Shown here one piece after another: positions 1 through 9,602 of a stretch of DNA of 64,000 bases. Numbering within the stretch: position 1 is the first letter of the stretch; each line of letters starts with the position of its first letter. The stretch covers positions 12,671 to 76,670 of the forward strand of contig NZ_LIHP01000007.1 of the NCBI RefSeq assembly GCF_001314605.1, written 5' to 3'. The notes beneath the pieces are model-generated. The model made no database searches and was not told where the DNA came from. It was given only the letters and a program-made list of their open reading frames with translations. The translations under genes and the position numbers were made by a program. The stretch is from Marinobacter sp. HL-58 (GTDB lineage: Bacteria > Pseudomonadota > Gammaproteobacteria > Pseudomonadales > Oleiphilaceae).

Positions 1-32
1 CTCTTTCGGTTCAAATCCTTTCAAACTCCGAG
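1..32. repeat. Right end of a repeat also found at 295-326
   Basis: The first 18 bases, CTCTTTCGGTTCAAATCC, are identical to positions 295-312, and similarity continues for about 14 more bases (…CAAACTCCGAG against …CCAACTACGAG). The rest of this copy lies left of the window. It sits beyond the terminator of the tRNA cluster, so both spacers around the first tRNA-Arg carry the same element. Confidence 0.6.
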
Positions 33-43
33 ATCTGCAAACA

Positions 44-70
44 AAAAACCCCGCTCGTTGGCGGGGTTCT
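44..70 (-). terminator. Rho-independent terminator after the tRNA cluster
   Basis: On the minus strand the distal tRNA-Arg is followed 11 bases later by a hairpin with stem AACCCCGC/GCGGGGTT and a six-T run. This is a canonical intrinsic terminator and probably closes the csrA-distal tRNA transcript. Confidence 0.85.
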
Positions 71-80
71 TTGTTTGATA

Positions 81-157
81 TGGCGCGGCTGGGAGGATTC
101 GAACCTCCGACCGCCTGGTTCGTAGCCAGGTACTCTATCCAGCTGAGCTACAGCCGC
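81..157 (-). tRNA. tRNA-Arg (anticodon ACG), copy 1
   Basis: The minus strand gives a 77-nt cloverleaf with acceptor stem GCGGCTG/CAGCCGC, an encoded CCA end, anticodon loop CTACGAA and T-arm GGTTCGAATCC. Anticodon ACG (wobble inosine) reads CGU/CGC/CGA arginine codons. It is identical over its full length to the copy at 370-446, so it is a recent or gene-converted duplicate. Confidence 0.97.
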
Positions 158-212
158 TTGGAAATCTGTATCCCCCGCCAGCCTGGCAGTCAGGCTACTG
201 GGAGGATTATTC

Positions 213-306
213 GGGCCTGTGGCCCTCACCCCTTCGGGGTCGTCGTCGCTTTGCTCCGACGTTCCTCAGCACACTTCGTGTGCTTCGGTCGAACCTCTTT
301 CGGTTC
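213..306. repeat. Array of five short hairpins in the tRNA spacer
   Basis: Between the two tRNA-Arg genes, five adjacent inverted repeats follow each other: GGGCC-tgt-GGCCC (213-225), ACCCC-ttc-GGGGT (228-240), CGTCG-ctttgctc-CGACG (244-261), GCACAC-ttc-GTGTGC (269-283) and GAACC-tctttc-GGTTC (291-306). On the minus strand, the direction of tRNA transcription, two loops read GAA closed by a C-G pair. No reading frame explains the stretch. The 3' part recurs at 1-32 and the ACCCC hairpin recurs at 31439-31451. Confidence 0.75.
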
Positions 307-369
307 AAATCCCATCCAACTACGAGCTTGTCGCAGTTAACGGGTGCACGATGACATGTGCTTAATAAA

Positions 370-446
370 TGGCGCGGCTGGGAGGATTCGAACCTCCGAC
401 CGCCTGGTTCGTAGCCAGGTACTCTATCCAGCTGAGCTACAGCCGC
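370..446 (-). tRNA. tRNA-Arg (anticodon ACG), copy 2
   Basis: This 77-nt minus-strand tRNA is identical to the copy at 81-157, with acceptor stem GCGGCTG/CAGCCGC, anticodon ACG and an encoded CCA. It lies 49 bases downstream of tRNA-Ser and is separated from the other arginine tRNA by the hairpin array at 213-306. Confidence 0.97.
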
Positions 447-492
447 GCGTCGCTACTTCTCGATTTAAACCGTTCTCTTTCTTCTCCGAAAA

Positions 493-586
<94 letters not shown>

Positions 587-670
587 TTGAGAACGGGGCG
601 TATACTACCATAATTTTTCTGATTTCATAGGGTTGACACGAGTTTTTTCAAACCGCCCTCGTGCCGGTAC

Positions 671-706
671 AAAAAAGCCGTTCGGGTTTCCCTCGAACGG
701 CTTTTT
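671..706 (-). terminator. Rho-independent terminator of csrA
   Basis: Just past the csrA stop, the minus strand carries stem GCCGTTCG/CGAACGGC followed by a six-T run (read as the A-run at 671-676). It separates csrA from the tRNA genes. Confidence 0.9.
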
Positions 707-713
707 CTCACTT

Positions 714-911
714 TCAGCTGTTGCCGGGTTCCGGCTCTTCAGAACCTTTCTCGCTCTGAATACGCTGATAGATTTCTTCACGGTGTACTGCCACCTCTTT
801 CGGCGCATTTACACCAATTCGTACCTGATTCCCCTTTACCCCAAGTACGGTAACGGTGATGTCGTCACCGACCATCAGGGTTTCGCCAACACGGCGGGTC
901 AAAATCAACAT
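714..911 (-). CDS. csrA: Carbon storage regulator CsrA/RsmA
   Basis: This 65-residue RNA-binding dimer controls translation by binding GGA motifs in mRNA leaders. The protein begins [17 protein letters not shown] and ends in a short acidic tail; the N-terminal LTRR and the [10 protein letters not shown] region are the family hallmarks. The start is the ATG at 911, preceded by AAGGA at good spacing. An upstream in-frame start at 950 would add 13 residues that CsrA proteins do not have. It follows lysC (183-bp gap) and ends in its own terminator at 671-706. Carbon-flux, motility and biofilm control is the known family role. Confidence 0.96.
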   Translation of the reverse strand: MLILTRRVGETLMVGDDITVTVLGVKGNQVRIGVNAPKEVAVHREEIYQRIQSEKGSEEPEPGNS

Positions 912-1094
912 GTCCTTTACTCCCTTATCCAGAGCTACCTGTTCCGACAAATGTATACTGCTTACTTTTATAATGGGATCACTTGCTGCACCGAGGACGC
1001 ATAATCACTTATACGCACTCCGGAAGGCATAAGCCTGCATATGATTCCCTTTTTACAGAAAGCCTGGCCAAACGGCGTATAGATCCACCAATGA

Positions 1095-2330
1095 TCAGGC
1101 TTCCTCTATCCCGGGCTTGTCCAGCTCGAATGCACTATGAAGTGCCCGAACCGCCAGCTCAAGATATTTTTCGTCAATCACCACTGAGATTTTAATCTCG
1201 GACGTGGAGATCATGAGAATATTGATACCCTCGTTGGACAGCGCCGCAAACATTTTAGTTGCAACACCGGCATGTGAACGCATGCCCACACCCACAATGC
1301 TGACCTTGGCGATCTTGCTGTCACCACTGACTTCCCTGGCTCCCAGTTCCTCAGACACCCTCTGCAAAACAGTCTGGGCCCGCTTGAAATCATTGCGATG
1401 GACGGTGAAGGTGAAATCAGTGCGGTTATCTGCGCCGACGTTCTGAACAATCATGTCGACTTCAATATTGGCATCACTGACCGGTTGCAGTATACGCAAC
1501 GCACTGCCCGGTGTATCAGGCACACCGGAAATCGTCAGCTTGGCTTCATCACGGTTAAAGGCTATGCCGGAGACAACCGGTTGTTCCATGGCGCTTTCAT
1601 CCTCAAGAGTAATCAGGGTACCTTCACCTTCCTGGAAGCTGGAAAGAACCCTTAAAGGAACATTGTATTTACCTGCAAACTCCACCGCGCGAATCTGAAG
1701 AACCTTCGAGCCCAGGCTGGCCATCTCGATCATTTCTTCAAAGGTAATCCGCTCGAGCCGGCGCGCACTGTCGACGACCCTCGGGTCAGTGGTGTAGACA
1801 CCGTCCACATCAGTGTAGATCTGACATTCATCAGCCTTCAATGCGGCGGCCAGGGCAACGGCAGTGGTATCCGACCCGCCACGGCCCAGGGTGGTGATGC
1901 TGCCGTTCTCGTCGATGCCCTGAAAGCCTGCAACCACCACCACGCGGCCGGCATCGAGATCTTCCCTCATGCGCTGTTCATCAATCTGCCGGATGCGCGC
2001 CTTGGTATGGCTGCTGTCTGTCAGAATCCGCACCTGGGCACCGGTATAGGAACGGGCATCGCAGCCACGCTTCTGCAGCGCCATGGACAACAGGGCAATC
2101 GTGACCTGCTCACCTGTGGAGACCAGTACATCCATCTCCCGGGGCGTGGGTTCTTCCATGATTTCGTTGGCCAGCCCGATCAGGCGATTGGTCTCACCAC
2201 TCATGGCAGATACCACAACCACCACGTCATGACCTTCTTTACGAAAACGGCTGACTTTTTCCGCAACCGCTTCAATCCGCTCGGTGGTGCCTACCGAAGT
2301 ACCACCAAATTTCTGAACCAAGAGCGCCAT
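1095..2330 (-). CDS. lysC: Aspartate kinase (aspartokinase)
   Basis: This 411-residue cytosolic enzyme phosphorylates aspartate, the first step towards lysine, threonine, methionine and diaminopimelate. The kinase domain starts with KFGGTSV (about residues 7-13) and includes the GRGGSDTTA segment near residue 150. Two C-terminal ACT domains (about 265-411) are the usual allosteric sites for lysine and threonine. The ATG at 2330 gives the family start [10 protein letters not shown]; a further 13-residue extension to 2369 is not conserved. It lies 103 bp downstream of alaS, and a possible promoter inside an inverted repeat lies between them (2392-2417). Confidence 0.96.
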   Translation of the reverse strand: MALLVQKFGGTSVGTTERIEAVAEKVSRFRKEGHDVVVVVSAMSGETNRLIGLANEIMEEPTPREMDVLVSTGEQVTIALLSMALQKRGCDARSYTGAQVRILTDSSHTKARIRQIDEQRMREDLDAGRVVVVAGFQGIDENGSITTLGRGGSDTTAVALAAALKADECQIYTDVDGVYTTDPRVVDSARRLERITFEEMIEMASLGSKVLQIRAVEFAGKYNVPLRVLSSFQEGEGTLITLEDESAMEQPVVSGIAFNRDEAKLTISGVPDTPGSALRILQPVSDANIEVDMIVQNVGADNRTDFTFTVHRNDFKRAQTVLQRVSEELGAREVSGDSKIAKVSIVGVGMRSHAGVATKMFAALSNEGINILMISTSEIKISVVIDEKYLELAVRALHSAFELDKPGIEEA

Positions 2331-2391
2331 TATTTTCCCGATACCAAGCGTAAACAAATGGCAGGGCAAAGCCCCGCCTCAGATGGTCAAA

Positions 2392-2417
2392 CGGGCAGGA
2401 TTATAAACGCCTGCCCG
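2392..2417 (-). promoter_or_regulatory. Putative lysC promoter inside an inverted repeat
   Basis: In the alaS-lysC gap an 8-bp perfect inverted repeat CGGGCAGG/CCTGCCCG encloses a 10-base loop. On the minus strand the loop contains the consensus -10 hexamer TATAAT (2400-2405). No T-run follows, so it does not look like a terminator. A regulator or a cruciform acting on the -10 is an inference. Confidence 0.45.
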
Positions 2418-2433
2418 AATTGGAAACAGTTAC

Positions 2434-5064
2434 CTAAGCAATATTTTTTTCAACCCAGGCCGGCACACCGGCAAGGGCTTCAGCCAGTCTGGAGGGATCA
2501 TTACCTCCGCCCTGGGCCATATCCGGACGACCGCCGCCCTTGCCATCAACCTGTGCCGCCAGATGCTTCATAAGATCGCCGGCCTTGATCTTGCCGGTAG
2601 CCGACTTGGTTACACCGGCAACCAGCGTAACCTTGCCATCCTCAACACTGGCCAACACCACAACACCCTCGCCCAGCTTGTTCTTGAGCTGGTCGGCGGT
2701 TTCCATCAATGCCTTGCGGTCAGCCCCTTCCATTTCAGAGGCAACCACCTTGAGGCCGGCCACTTCGACTGCGGAACCGGCCAGGTCCGTCCCGGCTGAA
2801 CTTGCCAGTTTTGCCTTGAGGGCGTTGACGTCTTTCTCGAGCTGCCGGTTACGATCCAGGGTTTGCTGAACCTTCTCCACCACCGACTCACGGGAGCCTT
2901 TGACCAGTTTTGCCACTTCCCGCAGGGTCTGCTCGGTTTCTTCAACCCACTCAAGGGCACCCATACCGGTCACCGCCTCGATGCGGCGAACCCCGGAAGA
3001 AATGCCACTTTCCGAGGTAATCCGGAACAGGCCGATATCCCCTGTCCGAGCCACGTGAGTACCACCACACAGCTCCACGGAGTAATCATCAGACCCCATG
3101 CTCAGAACCCTGACGGTATCACCGTATTTCTCGCCAAACAGGGCAATGGCGCCCTTGGCCTGGGCCCTTTCCATATCGGTAATTTCGGTCTGTACCGGGG
3201 TGTTGTCCAGGATCTGCTCATTCACCTGGCGCTCGATTTCCCGCAACTGTTCCGGTGTCACCGGTTCGAAGTGGGAAAAGTCGAAACGCAGTTTGTCAGG
3301 GTCCACCAACGAACCTTTCTGGGACACATGCTCACCCAGCACTTTGCGGAGCGCGGCATGCATCAGGTGCGTTGCCGAGTGGTTCTTTTTGGTCCGCTCG
3401 CGGCGGGCATGGTCGATGCGCGCGTCCACTTCCAGGCCCGGGAACAACTCACCTTCAATCACAGTGCCGATGTGGAGATGGTTGCTGCCTTCCTTCTGGG
3501 TGTCCGTCACCTTGAAACGGCCGCCGCTCCAGGTCAGCAGGCCGGTATCACCAACCTGCCCGCCGGATTCGGCATAGAACGGCGTACGCTCCAGCACCAC
3601 GACCGCCTCATCGCCTGCCTGGGCATTCGCCTCCCTGCCATCCACGATCACGGTGCGGATGGTTTCGTGGCCGTCGATGTGTTCGTAACCGGTGAACTCG
3701 GTGGCCCCCTTGATGTTCAGGCCTGCGGCGTTGTAATCCATACCGAACTTGCTGGCGGCACGGGCGCGCTCGCGCTGCTCTTCCATGGCTTTTTCATAGC
3801 CTTCGTAGTCCAGCGTCAGGCCGCGCTCGCGGGCGATGTCGTTGGTCAGGTCCACCGGGAAACCGTATGTATCGTAAAGGGTGAAGATGGTTTCGCCCGG
3901 AATTTCGGAACCTTTCAGTTCGGCAATATCCTGCTCCAGCAGGCGCAGCCCCTTGTCCAGAGTCTTTGCGAACTGCTCTTCCTCCTGCAGGAGGACCTTT
4001 TCGATCTGCTTGCGGCTGCTGACCAGTTGCGGATAGGCATCGCCCATCAGCTCAACCAGTGCGCCTGTCAGCTTGTAGAAGAACGGCTGGGTAGCACCCA
4101 GCTTGTTGCCGTGGCGGGCAGCCCGGCGAATGATGCGACGCAGCACAAAGCCACGGCCCTCGTTGGACGGCATCACGCCGTCGGCAATCAGGAAGGCACA
4201 GGAGCGGATATGGTCTGCCACAACCCGGAGCGAGGCCTCGGTGGTATCGACACCACCCAGAATATCGGAAGCGGCCTTGAGCAGGTCCTGCATCAGGTCG
4301 ATTTCATAGTTGCTGTGCACGCCCTGCAGCACTGCGGTGATGCGCTCAAGGCCCATGCCGGTGTCCACGGAGGGCTTGGGCAGTGGCAGCATTTCTCCAT
4401 CGGCCTGGCGGTTGTACTGCATGAAGACCACGTTCCAGATCTCGATGTAGCGGTCACCGTCTTCTTCCGGGCTGCCAGGAGGACCACCGGCTACATCCGG
4501 GCCGTGATCGTAGAATATTTCAGTGCACGGTCCGCAAGGGCCGGTATCGCCCATTTGCCAGAAATTGTCAGATGCGTAGGGGGCACCCTTGTTGTCGCCA
4601 ATACGCACAATGCGCTCTGCGGGAACACTGATCTCCTTGTTCCAGATATCGAAAGCCTCGTCGTCGGAGGCATAAACGGTCACCCAGAGCTTTTCTTTCG
4701 GCAGTTTCAGCCAGTCGTCACCGGTCAGGAAGGTCCAGGCATAATTGATGGCTTCGCGTTTGAAGTAGTCACCGAAGCTGAAGTTGCCCAGCATCTCGAA
4801 AAAAGTGTGGTGACGCGCGGTGTACCCCACGTTTTCCAGATCGTTATGCTTGCCACCCGCCCGGACACATTTCTGCGAGGTGGTGGCCCGGGTGTAGTCG
4901 CGCTCTTCCCGGCCAAGGAACACGTCCTTGAACTGGTTCATTCCCGCGTTCGTAAACAACAGGGTCGGGTCGTCCGCCGGAACCAGTGAACTGCTCGGTA
5001 CGATGGTATGGCCCTGCTGCCTGAAGTAATCGAGAAACGCCTGTCGCAACTCTGCGGTTTTCAT
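2434..5064 (-). CDS. alaS: Alanyl-tRNA synthetase
   Basis: This 876-residue class II synthetase charges tRNA-Ala. The N-terminal catalytic core shows [15 protein letters not shown] and [14 protein letters not shown]. The editing domain retains HSATH (about residue 567) and CGGTH (about residue 665), the zinc and editing residues that remove mischarged Ser/Gly. A C-terminal oligomerisation and C-Ala region ends at [11 protein letters not shown]. The ATG at 5064, with AAAGGG upstream, gives [14 protein letters not shown] as in other AlaS; the frame is open 17 codons further but without family support. It heads alaS-lysC-csrA. Confidence 0.97.
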   Translation of the reverse strand: MKTAELRQAFLDYFRQQGHTIVPSSSLVPADDPTLLFTNAGMNQFKDVFLGREERDYTRATTSQKCVRAGGKHNDLENVGYTARHHTFFEMLGNFSFGDYFKREAINYAWTFLTGDDWLKLPKEKLWVTVYASDDEAFDIWNKEISVPAERIVRIGDNKGAPYASDNFWQMGDTGPCGPCTEIFYDHGPDVAGGPPGSPEEDGDRYIEIWNVVFMQYNRQADGEMLPLPKPSVDTGMGLERITAVLQGVHSNYEIDLMQDLLKAASDILGGVDTTEASLRVVADHIRSCAFLIADGVMPSNEGRGFVLRRIIRRAARHGNKLGATQPFFYKLTGALVELMGDAYPQLVSSRKQIEKVLLQEEEQFAKTLDKGLRLLEQDIAELKGSEIPGETIFTLYDTYGFPVDLTNDIARERGLTLDYEGYEKAMEEQRERARAASKFGMDYNAAGLNIKGATEFTGYEHIDGHETIRTVIVDGREANAQAGDEAVVVLERTPFYAESGGQVGDTGLLTWSGGRFKVTDTQKEGSNHLHIGTVIEGELFPGLEVDARIDHARRERTKKNHSATHLMHAALRKVLGEHVSQKGSLVDPDKLRFDFSHFEPVTPEQLREIERQVNEQILDNTPVQTEITDMERAQAKGAIALFGEKYGDTVRVLSMGSDDYSVELCGGTHVARTGDIGLFRITSESGISSGVRRIEAVTGMGALEWVEETEQTLREVAKLVKGSRESVVEKVQQTLDRNRQLEKDVNALKAKLASSAGTDLAGSAVEVAGLKVVASEMEGADRKALMETADQLKNKLGEGVVVLASVEDGKVTLVAGVTKSATGKIKAGDLMKHLAAQVDGKGGGRPDMAQGGGNDPSRLAEALAGVPAWVEKNIA

Positions 5065-5080
5065 AGCCCTTTGATACCCT

Positions 5081-5110
5081 TGTATAAACCCGTGCGGGTC
5101 CACGTTTGAA
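5081..5110 (-). promoter_or_regulatory. Putative alaS promoter with palindrome between -35 and -10
   Basis: On the minus strand TTCAAA (5105-5110) and TATACA (5081-5086) stand 18 bp apart and match four and five of six consensus bases. The spacer holds the palindrome ACCCG-tg-CGGGT (5088-5099). E. coli AlaS is known to repress its own transcription by binding a palindrome at its promoter; the same arrangement here is an inference. Confidence 0.45.
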
Positions 5111-5194
5111 GACACATACTTACATGCGCGTGCAAATCCGCTACTCTAGCACACGCCGAGAACAGGAAAAACGTGAAACATCACAGGAGACGCC

Positions 5195-5737
5195 ATGCCC
5201 CGCCGCTTTCATTCCGCTGAGGAATTGTTACCCCCTGCCCCATTCATCAAGCGTCTCATGGCTGTAATCTACGACTCCCTGATCAGTGTTGCAGTGCTGC
5301 TGGTGACCACCTGGGCGTATACTCTTGTGGCAGGCTGGATAACCGGCTGGGAAGAGTACGAGGAAATGGCCGAGGCCGGCACCCTGGGTGCCGACCCGAT
5401 ACTCACCTTTGTATTGTTCCTGGCACTGTACCTGTTCTTCGGTTATTTCTGGACCAGGAATGGCCAGACGCTGGGCATGCAGGTGTGGCGTATCCGCATT
5501 GAGAACCTCGACGGCACCTCCGTGTCCTGGACCCAGGCCCTGAAACGTTACGTGGCCGCCGCTGCGATTCTCTTCGTTGCATTGCTGGGCGCCTATTACC
5601 TGAACGCCGCCACGCTGTTTATCACCATTCCGGCCATTATCGCGCTTTTTTATCCCATCAACGGGCTTTCCCTGACAGACCGTGCCTCCGGCAGTATCGT
5701 CGCATCGGTGCCCAAAGAACCGAAAAAGAAGAGCTAA
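5195..5737 (+). CDS. RDD family membrane protein
   Basis: This 180-residue inner-membrane protein has an RDD domain: a first helix with FIKRLMAVIYDSLISVAVLL (an arginine followed by an aspartate), a second helix LTFVLFLALYLFFGYF, the motif TLGMQVWRIRI, and two closing hydrophobic helices. A good ribosome site (AGGAG) precedes the ATG. Its stop overlaps the lptG stop by 4 bp in convergent orientation. RDD proteins have no firm general function; some have been linked to ion transport. Placement next to lptFG recurs in related genomes, but I infer no role from that. Confidence 0.85.
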   Translation: MPRRFHSAEELLPPAPFIKRLMAVIYDSLISVAVLLVTTWAYTLVAGWITGWEEYEEMAEAGTLGADPILTFVLFLALYLFFGYFWTRNGQTLGMQVWRIRIENLDGTSVSWTQALKRYVAAAAILFVALLGAYYLNAATLFITIPAIIALFYPINGLSLTDRASGSIVASVPKEPKKKS

Positions 5738-6795
5738 CCGGCCCGTCGCATCAGCACCGCCCCCACCACAGCGTTGATGGCAATCGGCAGAATGATGGCC
5801 AGTACCGGATTGAAACCGAAAACCAGGCTCATGGGCCCCAGCAGATCCTGCATATACTTGAACAACAGCCCCACGATCAGGCCGGTAAACACCCGGAACC
5901 CCATGGTCACAGATCTCAGCGGGCCAAACACGAACGATATCGCCACCAGCACCATCACCGCTGTACCCAGCGGCATCAGGACCTTCTTCCAGAATGCCAG
6001 CCAGTATGTCGCAGCGCTCAACCCCTGTTCCCCGAGATACGTTGCGTAGGTATACAGGCCCGAAATGGAGAGATCTTCCGGCTTGACGATGAGCACACTG
6101 AGCACATCCGGCGACAGGCCGGTTTCCCAGCGCAACGCCCGTTGTTTTTCCTGGGAAGTCTTGTCGTCACTCAGGGTGGTTGTGGTCACATTTTCCAGTA
6201 ACCAGTGGTCTCCCTGGTAAATGCCCCGTTCGGCATAGGTAACCGAAACCAGCCAACGCTCATCGTCAAAACGAAATAACGACACACCGCGAATGACGCC
6301 GTCGGGCTGAACAGCGTTAAGGTGCATGAACACCTCACCTTCCCGGTGCCAGATACCGGATGCCGAGGCAACATTCTCACCCGCACCCTGGGCAATTGCT
6401 TTCTGGCTCTGGGCCATCCGTTCCGCCGGGGGTGCAACGTATTCACCAATCAGCACGCCGATCAGCACAATCACCAGTGCCGGCTTCATGGCCGACCAGA
6501 CTATGCGCTTCAGTGAAACTCCGGCGGCACGGATCACCGTCAGCTCAGAGGAGCTCGCCATTGCGCCCAGCCCCACCAGGCACCCCATGAACGCCCCAAG
6601 GGGCAGATAGTCGTAGATCCGGCGGGGCAGCGTCATGAAGACATACACCAGGGCCTGCAGCGTCTGGTAATCATTTTCCGCGTCGTCCAGTTCGGCGATA
6701 AATGCGAAAATCAGGTCCAGGGACAGCACCACCAGCATCACCAGGAACATGGCGCCGCCCACCGTGCTCATTACGTAACGGTCAATCCTACGCAA
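5734..6795 (-). CDS. lptG: LPS export ABC transporter permease LptG
   Basis: LptG is one of two inner-membrane permeases of the LptB2FG transporter, which extracts lipopolysaccharide and passes it to LptC for transport to the outer membrane. The 353 residues show the YjgP/YjgQ fold: two helices near the N-terminus, a periplasmic beta-jellyroll domain (about 130-260) and C-terminal helices. The start is a TTG at 6795 with GGAGG upstream, giving MRRIDRYV, which matches the family start; the first ATG would remove the conserved IDRY. It overlaps lptF by 8 bp, indicating translational coupling. Confidence 0.94.
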   Translation of the reverse strand: MRRIDRYVMSTVGGAMFLVMLVVLSLDLIFAFIAELDDAENDYQTLQALVYVFMTLPRRIYDYLPLGAFMGCLVGLGAMASSSELTVIRAAGVSLKRIVWSAMKPALVIVLIGVLIGEYVAPPAERMAQSQKAIAQGAGENVASASGIWHREGEVFMHLNAVQPDGVIRGVSLFRFDDERWLVSVTYAERGIYQGDHWLLENVTTTTLSDDKTSQEKQRALRWETGLSPDVLSVLIVKPEDLSISGLYTYATYLGEQGLSAATYWLAFWKKVLMPLGTAVMVLVAISFVFGPLRSVTMGFRVFTGLIVGLLFKYMQDLLGPMSLVFGFNPVLAIILPIAINAVVGAVLMRRAG

Positions 6796-7891
6796 GGTTG
6801 CGGCCCTCCCGAATCAGGCGGCGCCGGTACAGCCATGCGGGACCGAACTGCAGCCACAGCCCAAGCACGAGGAAAATGGCGTGAACCCAGAGCAGGCCGA
6901 CCCACTCCGGTACTTTCCCGTTTTCGAGGGCGTCACGGGCCACGATCAGCAGGCCAAGATAGGTGATATAAACCAGCATTGCCGGTAGCAGGTGGAAGAA
7001 CCGCCCCTGGCGCGGGTTCACACGGCTGAGCCGCACAGCCAGCAGGGTTACGATGGGCACAATCAATGGCAACGTGAATCGCCAGTGCAGCATTGCCCGG
7101 TCCTCCGGGTTGTCCGATGCCATCAGATCCGAGGTGCTTACCCCCTCCTCCAGCTCTTTTTCGCCGGCGTTGCCACTGCGGATTTTCAGGCCATAGGCGT
7201 CGAATCCTGTCACATCGTAATCCAGCCGCCCCGGCATGCCTTCAAACCTCGCACCTTCCTCAAGCACAAGAAACCGGCTGCCGGTATCATCATCGATAAG
7301 CTGGGAACCCTCACGGGCAGTAATAATCGACAGGCCTTTGCCATTCTGGTTGTATTCGGCGATGAACACCCCCTCAAGCCGGCGCTTGTCATCGCTCAGA
7401 CCTTCGGTGTAGGTCACGCGCCCTCCGGAGGACAGGGACTGGAAACGCCCGGGCGCCAGCATTTCAAATTCCGTGGCCTGGCGCTGTTCGTTGAAGATGC
7501 CTTCCACCTGCTTCATGCCCCATGGCGATACATAGAGGCTCATAGCCCCCACTACCAGCATCACGGGAATACTGCCGATCAGGGTCTTACCCAGCAACTG
7601 CTTGTCACTGAGGCCACAGGCGAACAGTACCGTCATTTCGCTTTCCAGGTACATGCGCCCGTATGCGAGCAGAATGCCAATGAAAAAGCCAAGAGGAAGA
7701 ATCAGTTCCAGAAAGCCGGGAAAACGATAGGCCATGATCTGGAACAGCACATCGCCCGCCAGGTCGCCCGCGGCTGCATCCGCCAGGTACTTTATAAACC
7801 GGCCGCTCATGAACACCATCAACAGAATGCCGGACACGGCAAGCATGCTGACAATGACCTGGCGGGTGAGGTAGCGGAAAACGATGCTCAA
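6788..7891 (-). CDS. lptF: LPS export ABC transporter permease LptF
   Basis: This 367-residue partner of LptG has the same architecture: a helix at SMLAVSGILLMVFMSG, the segment FPGFLELILPLGFFIGILLAYGRM near residue 60, a periplasmic jellyroll domain and helices near the C-terminus. The start is a TTG at 7891 giving MSIVFRYLTRQV, the family-typical beginning; the ribosome site is weak. It is transcribed divergently from pepA, with a 217-bp gap that must hold both promoters. The ATPase gene lptB is not in this window. Confidence 0.94.
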   Translation of the reverse strand: MSIVFRYLTRQVIVSMLAVSGILLMVFMSGRFIKYLADAAAGDLAGDVLFQIMAYRFPGFLELILPLGFFIGILLAYGRMYLESEMTVLFACGLSDKQLLGKTLIGSIPVMLVVGAMSLYVSPWGMKQVEGIFNEQRQATEFEMLAPGRFQSLSSGGRVTYTEGLSDDKRRLEGVFIAEYNQNGKGLSIITAREGSQLIDDDTGSRFLVLEEGARFEGMPGRLDYDVTGFDAYGLKIRSGNAGEKELEEGVSTSDLMASDNPEDRAMLHWRFTLPLIVPIVTLLAVRLSRVNPRQGRFFHLLPAMLVYITYLGLLIVARDALENGKVPEWVGLLWVHAIFLVLGLWLQFGPAWLYRRRLIREGRNLA

Positions 7892-8108
7892 ATCGGTCTC
7901 TCAGAACCGGATACGACCGGAATCGGTGGAAATCAGGATTCGCCGTATTCTAAGTAACCTTGGGGCCGAATGACAGACCACAGGTTTAACAAAGGCGTTA
8001 ACGAACTGTCAGCGCTTGATAATTTGCACCCAAACCCCAATGCTATAGGCATCCGGGCAGCAAACCGGACGGTGCTGTCCTCAATCGGAATAACCAACGG
8101 GAGTTGCC

Positions 8109-9602
8109 ATGAATTTTACCCTGAGCAGTAAGCCCATTTCGGATATCAAAGCGGATTGCCTTGTTGTTGCCCTGCCGGAGAAAGGCGACTGGCCCGCCTC
8201 CACCACACAGGCCAACGAGGCCCTGGGCGGACTGATCAAGACCCTGCACAAGAACGGGGACGCCACCGGTAAAAACGCAACCACCCTACTGGTTCCGCTG
8301 GACGGCCAGCCCTGGGCTCGCCTGCTGGTGGTAGGCACCGGCGCCGACAAAGACCGCACCCCCGCCAACTATCGCAAGGCCCTGATCGCCATGGCCGGCC
8401 AGGTCAAGGATGGTCCGTCAAAACATGTCCTGGTTGGTCTGGCTGACACCGTTGTCACCGGCGACGACGCCACCGGTTCCGAAGCGGCTCGCCTGAATCT
8501 CATCGGCCGTACTCTGGAAGAACAGCTCTACCGCTTCAACGAATTCAAGAGCGAGAAACCATCAGACCGCAAACTCGCGAAGGTCACGGTTGCCGCCTCA
8601 TCCGCCGGCAAGGCACTGAAAGATGCCTTCAATCTGGGCCTGGCCACCGGCCGCGGCATGAACTTCACCCGTGATCTGGGCAACACCCCGCCAAACATCT
8701 GCCACCCCACCTGGCTGGCCGAACAGGCAGAGCAACTGGCGAAAGACAACGACGTCATCAAGACCGAAGTGCTTGACGAGAAGCAGATGAAAAAACTGGG
8801 CATGCACAGCCTGCTCTCGGTTTCCGCCGGCAGTGCCCAGCCTGCCAAGCTGATCGTGATGGAATACCGCGGCGGTAAGGCGAAGGACAAGCCCTATGTG
8901 CTCGTCGGCAAAGGCATCACCTTCGATACCGGCGGCATCAGCCTCAAGCCCGGCGAAGGCATGGATGAAATGAAGTACGACATGGGTGGCGCAGCCGCCG
9001 TGTTCGGCGCCATGAAAACCATCGCTGAGACAAAACCGAAGATCAATGTGGTGGCTGTGATCGCCGCCGCCGAGAACATGCCCAGCGGCACTGCCACGCG
9101 CCCGGGGGACATCGTCACCTCCATGTCCGGCCAGACCATCGAGATTCTCAACACCGATGCCGAAGGCCGCCTGGTACTGTGCGACGCCCTCACCTATGTC
9201 AAGAAATTCGATCCGGAAGTGGTGGTGGACATGGCCACGTTGACCGGCGCCTGCATCATCGCCCTGGGCAGCCACGCCACTGGCCTGCTGAGCAACAACG
9301 ACGAGCTGGCCAACGAGCTTCTCGCTGCCGGCGAGCGCTCGGGCGACCGCGCCTGGCGCCTGCCCCTGTGGGACGAATACCAGAGCCAGCTCGACAGCAA
9401 CTTCGCCGACATGCAGAACATCGGCGGCCGCCCTGCCGGTACCATCACGGCAGCGTGCTTCCTGTCGCGGTTTGCCAAGGACTACCGCTGGGCCCATCTG
9501 GACATCGCCGGCACCGCCTGGAACTCCGGCAAGGCCAAAGGCTCCACCGGCCGCCCGGTACCCATGCTGGTCGACTACCTGATGTCCCATGCCGGAAAGT
9601 AA
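8109..9602 (+). CDS. pepA: Leucyl aminopeptidase (cytosol aminopeptidase, M17)
   Basis: This 497-residue two-metal peptidase removes N-terminal residues from peptides; in E. coli the same protein also binds DNA in Xer recombination and pyrimidine regulation. The C-terminal catalytic domain shows VGKGITFDTGGISLKP (about residue 265), DMGGAAAVFGAM and the signature NTDAEGRL (about 348), which supply the metal ligands and catalytic Lys and Arg. GGGAG stands six bases before the ATG. The holC start overlaps its 3' end by 14 bp, as in many gammaproteobacteria. Confidence 0.96.
   Translation: MNFTLSSKPISDIKADCLVVALPEKGDWPASTTQANEALGGLIKTLHKNGDATGKNATTLLVPLDGQPWARLLVVGTGADKDRTPANYRKALIAMAGQVKDGPSKHVLVGLADTVVTGDDATGSEAARLNLIGRTLEEQLYRFNEFKSEKPSDRKLAKVTVAASSAGKALKDAFNLGLATGRGMNFTRDLGNTPPNICHPTWLAEQAEQLAKDNDVIKTEVLDEKQMKKLGMHSLLSVSAGSAQPAKLIVMEYRGGKAKDKPYVLVGKGITFDTGGISLKPGEGMDEMKYDMGGAAAVFGAMKTIAETKPKINVVAVIAAAENMPSGTATRPGDIVTSMSGQTIEILNTDAEGRLVLCDALTYVKKFDPEVVVDMATLTGACIIALGSHATGLLSNNDELANELLAAGERSGDRAWRLPLWDEYQSQLDSNFADMQNIGGRPAGTITAACFLSRFAKDYRWAHLDIAGTAWNSGKAKGSTGRPVPMLVDYLMSHAGK

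Noticed and set aside
81..446. tRNA-Arg duplication as an integration site for a mobile island
   Set aside because: No integrase, no att-like direct repeat beyond the full tRNA copies, and the flanking genes keep conserved core order.
2331..2433. Lysine riboswitch ahead of lysC
   Set aside because: The gap of 103 bp is too short for the aptamer of about 170 nt, and its conserved core sequences are not visible.
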